Positions 15,101 through 26,853 of a stretch of 64,000 bases of DNA are shown piece after piece. This DNA is from Camarhynchus parvulus. Taxonomy: Eukaryota > Chordata > Aves > Passeriformes > Thraupidae. A model generated the notes under the pieces. That model did not search any database, was not told the origin of the DNA, and saw only the letters and a list, made by a program, of their open reading frames with translations. Location of the stretch: the NCBI RefSeq assembly GCF_901933205.1, contig NC_044576.1:8279024-8343023 (forward strand), written 5' to 3'. Made by a program: the position numbers and the translations under genes. Position 1 is the stretch's first letter; every line of letters begins with the position of its first letter.

Positions 15101-18100
15101 ATTAATTGATCGCTTAAAGATGATTATTAGTGGTTCCTTTCTAAAGAGTCCAGTACTGCTTCATGGGGAAAAATCTCTATTTTAACAGAGACTATTAAAT
15201 AAATTAAAAATATTGTTACTTTTATGGTTAAGTGAAAAGTGAAGAAATACAAAAATTTTGGCTGCCATAACTTATTGCATTATTTTACTCTACAATACCC
15301 TTTGCAATGCATGAAAAATGGTGACTTTGAAGAATTAAGTATTTTTGTTGTTTTGCATCCCAACTTTATTATCCTCTCTTAGCCCTAAAAGAAGATAACC
15401 AGGATCAGACAACAGATTATACAGAAACAGAAGTAAACAACAAATGGGTATAAATCAGATTATTGGGATGCAAATCAAGGGAGTGATTCATAGCATAAAC
15501 CTTGGAAATAAAAAACTATTTTATGCCTTCAAGGCATTCTACTTATTTCCCTTATATTTTACAGAATATTTTATAAAGAAAAGTTTTGATATATCTCTGT
15601 CAGCAAAATTACTGTAGGGAGAGCAGGTCACATCCAGCATCACTCATTCTTCATTATAATGCGGAAACACTTGATTCCTTTTGCTACAGCCCATCAGACC
15701 CAGGGAGGGAACTGGTGACACCACCAGGAATGATTACTCTGGATTATTAAATGCTCACCAACATCTTCACACAACCCCAAACTTGCGTGGATGTGTTCAG
15801 AACCCAGCACCTCACCTGCTGTTGGGCAATTCCTCCCATTTGCTGCCAGCAGCTGGTGAGCAGCTCATCCCTGTGAGCCTCTGGTGTGCTCCAGCAGAGC
15901 CTCTGGTGTGTCCCCATGAGAGCCAGGAGCCCCTGCTCCCTCTGCTCTTTGGGTATTGCTACTGCACCTGACTACCAAACACCTGCCTCCAGATGTTTGT
16001 ATTGGGGTCAATGTATTGCACAGGAGAATGGCAGAACCTGAGACAGGAAACTCCTAAATTTTGCCATAAAAAGCTGTCAAAGGAGGCACAAGAATGAAGG
16101 AAATGAACAACACAAAAGCCAGAGAGGGCCATGAAGATGTTGCTTTATATAGATGGAGCTCAGTTTCCTTGCAAGCCCCTTTTTCCAGCCTGCAAACTCC
16201 AGCACAGGCAGTGGCTACTGCAGCAACTCCCCAAGCTAGCCTGTGTCCCCCCTGTGCACTCTGCAGCTCCCCTTGCCAGTCATGCCAACCCTTTGAAGCC
16301 CTCAGAAGCCTAGAAAAAAAGTTGGTAACATCTTGGGTCCTGACTGTATGTCCAGAAATCAGAAGGGCAAATAGATACCATCATCACACCTCTCAGCTCC
16401 TGGAAAAGGTGTCCTTAATGACAGTGGGGGATATTCTGACTCCCTGCCCCAGAGAGATTCTCAAATTATCATTGTGAGCTACAAAAAGCACCTTTAGAGG
16501 CCTCACAGTTTACAGCTGACACCAACAAACCCTTTCCCTGCATCCCATGACAGAGAGCCTCCAGCCCATAACAAACAGCAGCGCTGGCAGCGTGGACTGA
16601 GGCACACATTTATCCCCAAAGGTCTGAAAATGTATCACAGCAAGCTCTCAGGTCCCCAGGAGACAAATGAGATTCCATTAAAATCAGGAAGGGAGAAGGA
16701 TCGCTGCAGAGCACCATCTTTAGAGGATGTCTTTATACACAGAAAGGTGCCATGTAGGGATGCTCAAGACACGCAAGGAAAACCAAGGTTTTCCTTAGGA
16801 GCACTAAGCACAGGCAGCTCCTGACACCTGAAGCAGGAGCAGACAGCACTGGGTGCATGTCCCAGGCCAGAACAGACTGCTGGGCCTGTTCCCCATGAGG
16901 CAAAACTGCCCAGGAGAGCAGCAGATGCCTACAGGAGAAAGGATGGATGCTGTCAAAAGGATAGAGAGCATCATCTGATGTGGGATTGCAAGTGACTTTG
17001 TCTCATTTTTCTCCTGAAGGGTCCAACCCACAGCAGATGCAATTAGTACAATATCATTATGCATTTCATGTTTGAGTACATGCACTTTTAAATCTTTGAA
17101 GTTCTTCATTTTTCTTAAAAAAAAAAAAGGCAAACAATACCTTCTGATCAGCTGCTACAGACAATATAATGAAGTGCCCAGATTTGCATTGCTGAATACT
17201 TTGTTGAGATATTTTTTTTTTTTTGTCAGAGCTCAAGAAAGAAAAGTACAATCAGTTTAATCACAGGCTAATAGTGGGACTGCAGAAGGAAATACAAATG
17301 ATGGGGAAAGCCACTACTAGAAGGAAAATAATAATCATAAATTAATGAATTGGGAGTATTTTGGACTCACAGCTATCTTTTACACATTTGCTAACATTTT
17401 TCCAAATAAATAATTTTGCATTTACAAAATATCTGTCAATAGAAGCAGTCTTCTAATTTTAGAGGATTCCTTCCTTACCCTAAGGATATTTTGTAAGATT
17501 TTCTGAAATAGAAAGAATACTTAGAGTATGTTCCACAATTGAACAGAAAACTTCCAAGTCTTTACTTTAACCTGTTTCTCTGCAACTAAAAACCTGTAAG
17601 TGTGAGGCTGACAATACTGGGGGTTTTTATAATACATATATAGTTACATTTGTGCTTCTAAGAGGGTGGAAAAGACTTCCAAATGCACAGAACTTTCCAA
17701 TTGTCCGTGAAGATCACCAGTGGCCAGCAAAGCCAGAAAAGGGCAATCAGTAATGAACACTCCCAAGGTTTAACACACAGGGGAAAACCACTTCTATGTT
17801 GCCCCCACAATGATGGGATGTCACATGTTTAGACTGAAAGCAGTGCTCTAAACCCAAGCATTTTATGGGGTTTAGCACCTGCAGTGCTGAGCTCACCGAT
17901 CTCACACGGCAGTGACACGGAGAGCTGGCACGTACCCCTGCAAGCTAAACGCTGACAGTGCTGCTCTGCTGGACCACTTCCCTGCATTATACATTTTCTC
18001 ATTTCTTCACATAAATAGTGAATTTTAAAGTTCAGCTCTGTTTTAAATCAGGCTGCTAAGCAGGTTTGGTCACCAGCTCTTGTGCAATACTATTGTGATG

Positions 18101-19068
18101 CAGCAGAACAAAGCAGAGTTGTAGATGAGCTTTACTTTTGCAGAGAACACCAGAAAATCACTGAGAATTGAATTTTCTCACCATCTTTGAAGTCTAGATT
18201 ATAGAATAATTTTTGCTGTCTCAGGCACAGGTAGCAAGTTTATAAACACATCAGAAAGAGGATAAAAAGGAGGGTCAGTATGACTCAGTGACTGAATTAC
18301 AAGCTCGCTGCAAAGGCCAGTTGTATGGTTCGGTGCACAAGGTGCTCAGTAATTAGATAGCAAGTGTCTGAAGCCAAACAGAAAGAGGAAAAAAGTGCAG
18401 CTACCTCACCCAGCACTGGTTTTTTCAGAGACACTATTTAACACTGACCTTCTGGGCCAGTCTCTGCTGTGCTGCCCTGTGACAGGTGTGCACAATTTAC
18501 AAAAAGGCACCAGAGCAAGGGATCATCTAGGGACAGGGACAAGTGAGCCACGAGCAGCCAAATGCTCAAGGTGAGCCCCACAGGACAGAGGCATTATTGG
18601 AAAATATGGAGGGAGGCATGAAACAAGATAACAGGGGAAACACAACAAAGAAACAGGAAGCCACATGCTGTATCACAGACCAGACCTGTCACACATCAGA
18701 GATCCCACACCACTGTCCCCTGTAACATGTCCCTGCCCTTTTTCTGACAGGGATGCCCCCTCAGCATCCTGTAGAGAGAATGTTCAGACTGTTATGTGAT
18801 CTCAATTTCTCATTCTCCCTTTAATCACTGATTCTGCACTGATGCTTCACTTCCCACAGCTATCAGCCAACCCTCTCTCATATTTCTTTAAACATCCCTC
18901 AGCAGGACCTACTGTGCCCCTTTCTCTCAATTGTACAGGATCCTATGTGAGCTTGAGATTCTTCCTCCTTAATCATCTAATGATGCTGAACTCCCTCTCC
19001 AAAGGGGTTTTTACATGTGTGCAGATCTTTCTTGTGCCACCTTTCCCTCCCAAGCCTTGTTGATGAGA
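12186..19068. other. Non-coding DNA, no gene seen
   Basis: No exon with clear splice sites or protein-like codon pattern was found. GC content rises locally at 13.3-14.3 kb and 15.7-16.9 kb, which produces several overlapping short open frames (for example 15,681-15,971 and 16,094-16,477). These lack recognisable domains and I treat them as chance. Confidence 0.65.
12783..12842 (+). repeat. A-rich low-complexity tract, (CAAAA)n-like
   Basis: About 60 bp of imperfect AAAAC/CAAAA words ending in AAAAAAACCCC. It is simple low-complexity sequence. Similar but shorter AAAACCCC-type tracts recur in the window (near 4.9, 32.5 and 39.0 kb). Confidence 0.85.
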
Positions 19069-19703
19069 ATCATATCTCAGAGTGCCCTGGCAGCCAGGAG
19101 GGCCAACCCTGTCCTGGGGGGCATCAGGCCCAGCATGGCCCGCTGGGCAAGAGAGGGATTGTCCTGCTCTGCTCTGCACTGGAGTGTACTGCTCTGCCTC
19201 TCCAGTCCTGGGGGCAGTTTGGGGCACCAAAATGTAAAAGAGACACAAAACTTTTAGGTGTCCAAAGGAGAGCAATGAAAATGATCAAGGGTCTAGAGGG
19301 GAGACTATATGAGGAGAGGCTGAGGTTCCTTGGTCAGTTCAGCCTGGAGAGGGGGAGACTGAGGGCAGACCTCACTGCAGTCACAACTTCCTCCTGAGGG
19401 TCAGGGGAGGGGCAGGCACTGATCTCTGCTCTGTGTGACAGTGACAGGAGCCAAGGGAGGGGCCTGGAGTTGTTCCAGGGCACGTCAAGGCTGGACATTA
19501 GCAAAAGGTTCTTCATCCAGAGGGAGCTGGGCACTGGGACAGGCTCCCCAGGGCAGTGGTCACAGCCCCAAGGCTGGCTGTGTGCAAGAAGTGTCAGACA
19601 ATGCTCCCAGGTACATGGAGTGAGCCTTGTTGTGCTCCTGTGTGGGGTCAGGAGTTGAACTCAGTGATCCTTGTGGGTCCTGTCCAACCCAGAATATTCT
19701 GTG
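19069..19703 (+). mobile_element. CR1 non-LTR retroposon, 3' portion, sense orientation
   Basis: This is the 3' part of a chicken-repeat-1 (CR1) LINE, 5'-truncated as is usual. About 19,080-19,400 carries the decayed end of ORF2. Frames contain pieces such as ARRANPVLGGI and, in another frame, VQRRAMKMIKGLEG and YEERLRFLGQFSLE, which are the conserved C-terminal block of the CR1 reverse-transcriptase protein. Frameshifts and stops separate them, so the copy is dead. 19,400-19,703 is the 3' UTR, with the familiar TTCTTCATCCAGAGGGAGCT-like and TGATCCTTGTGGGTCCTGTC segments. It ends in a single ATTCTGTG octamer (19,696-19,703), the CR1 terminal signature that replaces a poly(A) tail. Open frames on either strand here (for example minus 19,560-19,949) are shadows of the repeat. 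Confidence 0.93.
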
Positions 19704-21824
19704 CTCCCTTCTTCCTTTCTCTTCTGTGCACTCCCTCCCACCCTTCAGCCCCCCCTGTGCACCATGGACCATGCAGGAGCTGTGCCCTTCACCATGCTGC
19801 CCCACAAAGGGCCCCATCCCCCAGGCCAGACCTGCACCAGGCATCTCCCCTGAAGGCAGACCTGCACTGTACATTCGTTCCACCACTTCTGGCTTCCAGT
19901 CATGGCATGAACTAAAGCAGAAGTAGCGAAAGACATTACCTGCTGCCACAAAAAAGCCTTAACAAATGCCAGTATGTTCAAACTCTGCTATAAGGTGGGA
20001 TATCTGTTTTCCCTGGGCTGATGTTCTGATGTTTTCCCAAAGCAAAATACTCTGTTAGAGGTGCTAACATCCTCTGGTATTACAGAAGTGAGCAGTGCAG
20101 CCTTCAAGGGCAGCAGTTATAAACAGGTACATTAGATCCTGAAGGAAGTTTTCAGACTGGGGGAGCAAGCTCACAGATGAAATTATGGAAGAAAAGATTG
20201 CAGAGAAGGGCAGTGAGCCCTTACCACCATACTCACAACACTGAGGCAAGTGCATTTTAACCCTCAGATTTTCTAAACAATGCTTTTCATTGAGAGGGGC
20301 AATATAAGCTAGATGGCACAATCCTTACTGGAATTGAAGCTTAGCTGACAAGTTGGGGGACAAATATTAGAATTTAAAAAGTGATCTACTAAAATTATTG
20401 AGGCTGATCTAAATTTTACTAAAATCCTTCCAAAATCTACCAGTCCAGTAAAGAGAAGGGTCTTCAAGAAATCATGCCACAAACATTTGATAAACAAGAC
20501 TTGAAAAACTTCAATGAACTCCAAAAGGTAAACTACATACACTGTGAGTGTAACAGAGAAAGCACTGGGTGGAAATTCCAAAGTTGGGGCCCACACTGTG
20601 TAGAGAAGTCTTTAGAGCCTCCTGATTATTTGCTAAAAGCAAAATAATAAAAGTGATACTAAATACTGGCACTCTCTAGTGTACACCTGTGCTACAAATG
20701 TTCTCCTGAAGTTCATTCCAAGTTATACAAAATACAACTCTCCTATTCATCCTTTGCAGTATCTTCCCACTCACACAAAAGTTATTACCATTTATATTAC
20801 ATAGAATTGATAAAGGCTCACCTCAATTAAAAAGTTCTTTTTCCAAAGAGCTGGCATTTCTTTTTTTCTTTAGTCTTCTATTGTTTTGGGGTTGACATAA
20901 CAACATTTCCAGTCAGCAATTAACAAAGAAAGTCTTTGCCAAAGAGCAGGCCTAAAACTTCCCCAGAGCTAAAATTAAGATGTATATAATTACTCAGCTA
21001 AAGGTTTGAGATATGATTGTTTATATATTAAATTGTTCTTACAAAAGGGATAGTCTGTTAGGAAGCAATATAATTAAAATATAAACAATAAACTAAACAG
21101 GTAATAAAGCATTCATTATAGAGCATCTACCTTTTACCTGGTATGCTTTATATGCTTTGTTCCAGTTATGTTTTTTAATAACACAAATTAATTTATTCCT
21201 TTAACAAGGCTTGAAAGAATATTATTTGCATTTTTATAGAGTATTGGTAGGGTAATTTTGTTGTGTTTTTTTTAAAACTAACACTACAAAAAAATCTTTT
21301 CAAATATTTTAGAAAAGCAATCCTTTTTTCCATTTATAAATACAGCACTCACCACTTCAAGGTCAGCTTCAGTTTTCTAATACTTATGCAAAATGATCAG
21401 AGCTTACAAGGGAATCATCTGTACATAAGTTGAAGCTCTATATTATAATGGAGAGGCAACAGGGGATAAAAGTTGGCTTTTCAAAGAAAGGTATATTTTG
21501 TCATTTTTCTTTAAATAAATCAATCAGACATTCAACAGTCATAGAATTTCTTGTTACAGACCTTGCTCCTGAGTGAAAATGTACAGATAAAAAGATCTTG
21601 TAAAAGCCTGTATGCATGCTAAATATGAGCCTTCAGCTGGATGAATGCATGGAACATGACTACAGGGGGCTGATGGGCTTCGTGTGTCCATGCATGCAAA
21701 GAAACACGCCAGAAAAAGCAGAGGAGGAAATGCTGCCTCTGAGCCACCTTCTCAGCAGCAGGGACACGAGCAGGGTCCCAGCTGGGGCAGCTCTGCAAGG
21801 AGCCCTGTGTGCTCACTGCTGTGG
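19704..21824. other. Non-coding DNA, no gene seen
   Basis: Sequence between the CR1 copy and the minisatellite. The first 250 bp are C-rich, the rest is AT-rich. No exon, RNA gene or recognisable repeat was seen. GC content rises sharply from about 21,660 on approach to the minisatellite. Confidence 0.6.
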
Positions 21825-22425
21825 CCCCAGGGCAGGAGCTGAGCACCCCAGGGCAGGAGCTGAGCACACCTGGGCAGGAGCTGAGCACCCCAGGGCAGGA
21901 GCTGAGCACCCCTGGGCAGCAGGTGAGCACCCCAGGGCAGGAGCTGAGCACCCCTGGGCAGCAGGTGAGCACCCCAGGGCAGGAGGTGAGCACCCCTGGG
22001 CAGCAGGTGAGCACCCCAGGGCAGGAGCTGAGCACCCCAGGGCAGGAGCTGAGCACACCTGGGCAGGAGCTGAGCACCCCAGGGCAGGAGGTGAGCACCC
22101 CTGGGCAGGAGCTGAGCACCCCAGGGCAGGAGCTGAGCACCCCAGGGCAGGAGGTGAGCACCCCAGGGCAGGAGCTGAGCACCCCAGGGCAGGAGGTGAG
22201 CACCCCTGGGCAGGAGCTGAGCACCCCAGGGCAGGAGCTGAGCACCCCTGGGCAGCAGGTGAGCACCCCAGGGCAGGAGCTGAGCACCCCAGGGCAGGAG
22301 CTGAGCACACCTGGGCAGGAGCTGAGCACCCCAGGGCAGGAGCTGAGCACCCCAGGGCAGGAGGTGAGCACCCCTGGGCAGGAGCTGAGCACACCTGGGC
22401 AGGAGCTGAGCACCCCAGGGCAGGT
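21825..22425 (+). repeat. 21-bp minisatellite, about 28.5 tandem units
   Basis: A perfect-register tandem array with a 21-bp unit containing GGGCAGGAGCTGAGCAC. Because the unit is a multiple of three and mostly stop-free, five of the six reading frames stay open across it. One plus frame repeats the heptapeptide S-T-P-G-Q-E-L and minus frames repeat L-S-S-C-P-G-V. I see three linker variants (CCCCAGG, CCCCTGG, CACCTGG) and three core variants (GAGCTGAGC, GAGGTGAGC, CAGGTGAGC). The CAGGTGAGC core occurs only with the CCCCTGG linker. The order of variants repeats in blocks, so the array grew by multi-unit duplication. I see no evidence that it is translated: no splice context supports an exon, and none of the open frames is favoured over the others. 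Confidence 0.98.
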
Positions 22426-25400
22426 GCCTGAGACACAGCAAACCTGGGGGCACCCCCTGAGCTGAGCACTGCAGGTCAGAGCCCTGCTGGGCACTCCCCT
22501 CCTGTCTCCTGGCAGTCTTGTCCCTCCTGTCTCCTGTTAGGCTTTTTCTGTTTACTCTTAACTCAGACAAATGCCTAACACAAAACATGGTCAGACTTGG
22601 AATGAGATATAGCTCTGTGCTATGATCCACTGCCACTGTGCTGCTTGAAACATAAGGCCTGGTTAGGGGGGAAAATTCCTCCTGTGCAAGGTCCAGCAGC
22701 ACTGTTTTATAGAACAAGTTTTTAGAACAATTTTTTAGGACAAGTTTTATAATGTCCTCATTGCCATCACAGTCAAGGTGCTGAGATAGGTGACACAGAG
22801 TAAACAAAGCTCGTTTCCTCTACATTCCCTGCACAGTCTGCCTCCAATCCCCACCTTGGAACGGCCCCATCCCATTAGCCATTCACACTATCCCACCTTC
22901 AACTCCTCCCCTGTTGCCTGCTCCTCACCTGAAGCTGCCATTCTGCAGCACATCACAGTTAAACTTTTGCAGGAACGAGAATAGTTCACAAATGAAACCA
23001 AAATATAGATAATTACAATAAGGGAAGAAACTCTTGAGAAAGAAAGAGCTGCTATATCAAGCAGGAGTTCTTAAAATAAATAATGAGTCAGGAGAAACAA
23101 AATATGTTCAGTTACCAAAATCATTTCTATATAGACTGCTGTTAAACTTCCCATATGGGGTAAACAGATGTTAGCACATACTAGGCAACAACAGATACCC
23201 CTTGCCTGACATCTTGCACATTATTTGATTGGATTATATTTTTATCAGATAAAAATAGTACTTCTAATATAATGTGAGGCAAGAGGGCCTATACATTCAA
23301 GCACCCAGCTTCTGATATTTTTAGAACTATTCAGAGCAGACTGTATAATCTTGGACATTTCATATTTTTCATGCTTACATGCACTTTTAGGCTCAGAATG
23401 GTCATTTTTCCCCTCACACCTTTCTTGGTAAGCACAAAAGAGACTCCAATTGCTTTTTTACACCAACTCACAAGAGCCTCTAAACCCAAAGCCTAAATGT
23501 AACCCATTTAATCCTGTATTTGAATCATTTCTTGCAATATACACAAAAAAAATATAGCCAGAGCTGTATAGATGCCTTTGCAACAAACTGATGTTAAAAT
23601 CAGATAGAAAGTTTGAACTGAGAGCTGCTCTTGCCCTCCTTAACCTTTACTGAAGAGTAAAGAGAAAACTGAATCAAAATCTAACCAATATTCTCCGTGA
23701 ACACTTATTCCTAAACTTCTCTGAACACATCAGGGGATGAAGAACATATTAGACTTCTTAATTTTTGAACAGAGCAATGATTAGATTTCACTGTTGACCA
23801 GTAGCTTCATGATCCCCTCCTGGGAACACACAAAGAAATTAGGCTTAATTATTTTACTATACCATCATGAATTTTTTTCTTCAATTTTCAGGTCTTCATA
23901 ACACTGTCAAAACACCAAATTAAGAAAAATGTGAAACAGGGGTTGGTTTATGCTTTTTAACTGTGCTTGCCCTAGTGGGCCCTTGCTCCCTCATTGCTGC
24001 CTGCAGGATTCACCCACCACATCGTGGGGAGCTCCCCCAGGAATGCCAGAACAGACATTCCCCAAAACAGGGAAGCTTCACATTGAAGAGAGCCAGCGTG
24101 ATGACAGCAGCTGTGATGGATTACAGGCAGACCTACATTGTGCCTGAAATACCCATCCTCCACAGGAGGGGAGAGCAGCAAGAGAGTGCATAAAGATGTG
24201 TCAATCCTTCTCCCCCTTATTCCCTAGAGATCCCAAATATTGGCTTCACTGGAAACATCCCAGAGCCCCTGCAGGACTGTGTCTGCACTGACTTGAAACA
24301 TCCCTTCAGTGATGGACCGAGGACACGGGGCAGGAGAAATGCAGGAAACCTCATTTGCTACATCACAGCAAGGAGCAGGAAAACTGCTTTATTGTACTGA
24401 TAGAATACAAAGGAGTTTGTGGCAGTAATTGGAAAAAGTATTTAAAAGTCTGACTGACTGTCAGGCATTGTGGGAGAAACAATTAGCAACGTGGTTTTAA
24501 AATGCACTGGAGACTGTTTTGAGTGAACCTCAAAAGAAAAGAAATCCTTTTAAGTTTCAAAATATTTGGATCCCAGGTGAGTTCATCACAACTTTTCTTC
24601 TTTTGCAACAGCTTCATCCCTTTTTTTTTTGTTTTTAGTGGATTCTGTCCTCCTTCCCATCCTCATTCCACTAGAGTTAATTATCAAAATCATTCCAAAA
24701 ACTTTTGTTCTCCTTTCCCAATTATGATTCTTCCCTGACTCATTTTTTTCCCTCAGTGATGACTGTCTGCACACCATCAAAAGAAGTTACCCTAACATTA
24801 TGTCTCATGACATCAGTAACTAAGAATAACTTACCATCAGTATTATATTTAACAGGTAATTAATATCACCCTATAAATACAACTGCATGCATCATTTTGC
24901 TCTAGTTGTTGTTTAATACTGACACTTGATCTTAACAAATAAGCCTGTGGAAAACTGGAAACTTTGCTTCCAGAAATGGGTGCCATAATACAAAATACCT
25001 TCCATTATACTCTAATTTCTCAAAATTACATTTTTGTATTTTGCAAAAATCTTCTATTCTTTGCAATCTCCAGAAGAATTGGTGCACTACTCCCCTCTAC
25101 ACACACCCTTTCTGTTGCATTTGTGTTCACATCTGCTACATCTGCTTCCTAAGACTCGCTCCATTGATTTCTGAGGTTTGGTGAAAGTGAGAAATTGTGT
25201 ATTTACCCTTTTTAATTAAAAAATATTTGGACCCACAGATCTAAATATTCATTTTTATTTGATAGTCACATTTTCTCCTTGCAAAACTATGTCCACACAC
25301 ACACATTTGTTCTATTATTAGGGAAATCAGGGGAAAATGCAACTGCTGTTTACAAGCAGAGCAGCAGCAGCATCCACAATTGGGAACCCAACACAGGCAA

Positions 25401-26834
25401 CTTTTGCTTTGTTTGAAAGGAATTGATTGGGATACCGCAGCATGTAATTATACATTAAGAAGCTACAGCATACCAGTGTGAAAAGCCCAGCAAGATCCTG
25501 GGAGCAGCAGCACCCTTCCACAAGAAGTGCCAAAACAAGCATTCAAGGAAGCTGGACTGAGCAATGTGGCTCTCACACAGGGACATGCACAGTGTGCTCC
25601 ATGAGTACATTAAAATAACCTTTTTCTATTTACATAATAACTTACATAAGAGGCAAATGTCAGGAAGTCACTTAAAACTCAAATATGTCTGTTTCTGAGC
25701 AGCTTAACTGACATGTTGTTGCTATTCCCAGAGTCTGAATTCCTGGAAACCAGGAGGCTGACACAAATGAACAATTTACATTTTTAAGCCAATGTAATTG
25801 GTTTCGTCCGAGATAAAGATTTTGATTAATTGTATTCATCTCTACTAAGATGAAAGTGCATTATGTTACTGTAGCCTTAGCCCTGGATTGATTTGTTCAT
25901 TTATTCTAAAAGGCAAATATTATCTTTTTAAGTGATACATTTGTTCTGACTTTGGAAGTGAAGGGCCAGGCCTAGAAACACTGCTGTGCCCTTGCTCCCT
26001 CCCAGAAGGCATGTTGGAAGTAGCAACTCTGATGTTTCTGCTTCTACCTCAAATCTGGCTAAAATAGGTCAACAAGTACAAATTTCTAGACTGACAAGTC
26101 CCACGTGCTTTAATTATGTAGTCTTGTTTCCTTCTGATTGTCTGGCATCTTAAAAAGTGTGTGTGTGAGTTTGTGTGGGCATGGAGGGGATACTGTTTAA
26201 AAGGATGAATAGAAAGGAGGAATTATGTTAGATTAAAACATTTTATTTTGGGCAAAATACAATTATTTATTTGGACTGCCTTTCTTTTTTACTTTCTTTT
26301 TTAAGGAAATTTAAAAAAAAGATTCTTTGATTCAATTTGAAGTGATTCTGTATCTGATTTTTAGGCTACAGATCAAGAATTCCCCTGTCAGATGGTCAAC
26401 TGTGTATTGAATTTGAAATAAAGCTGTAAACAGCTGGGTTTTAGGTGAAGTTTGGCATTTTTACAAATCTACTAATGAGTAATATTTCAGCAAGAATAAG
26501 AAAATAGAAGCAGCATGCTTTAGCTGTGTTATCCTCTTCAACAGCTATAAGCAGAGTCTTTTTAATGCTGGAAGGGTCTGAGTTTCCTTCTCCATCAGTG
26601 TTTATTTCAATGGCATCCAGTTTTCACACCTGCCACTTTGGATATTCAGTTTTGCTGTCTACTTCAAGATGGGTGTTTTGGGTAAGGAAGAACATAAGGG
26701 AAAGCCAGGAAGAGAAGCAACGAAAAACAGCAATGAAGCAGTTGTCCTCCTCAATAGGTAAAAGCTTTCTGACAAATAAGGTATCAGCCCATGCTCATAC
26801 AGTTCATCTTGAAATTCATTTACCTGACAAACTA
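22426..26834. other. Non-coding DNA, no gene seen
   Basis: No gene was recognised. 22,708-22,754 holds about three degenerate copies of a 13-14 bp unit (AGAACAAGTTTTT). There are short (AC)n and (GT)n runs near 25,291 and 26,157. The block at about 25,790-25,960, with ATTGATTAATTG-like words and low apparent repeat content, has the look of a conserved non-coding element but cannot be tested here. Confidence 0.6.
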
Positions 26835-26853
26835 CCCCCCCCCACCCCCCCCC
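26835..26853 (+). repeat. C9-A-C9 homopolymer tract
   Basis: Nine C, one A, nine C. On the complementary strand this is G9-T-G9, which could form a G-quadruplex and is liable to length polymorphism and to sequencing error. It falls inside a chance open frame and has no visible gene context. Confidence 0.95.

Noticed and set aside
19560..19949. 129-codon minus-strand open frame
   Set aside because: Antisense to the CR1 3' UTR and adjacent C-rich DNA. No domain.
21825..22425. Resemblance of GAGCTGAGC units to immunoglobulin switch repeats
   Set aside because: The AGCT-bearing word is shared, but the 21-bp unit, the balanced G and C content and the absence of any immunoglobulin exon do not fit a switch region.
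21616..22807. Large overlapping open frames on both strands (up to 351 codons) over the minisatellite
   Set aside because: They exist because a stop-free 21-bp unit is repeated in register. Five frames are open at once, which argues against any one being coding.
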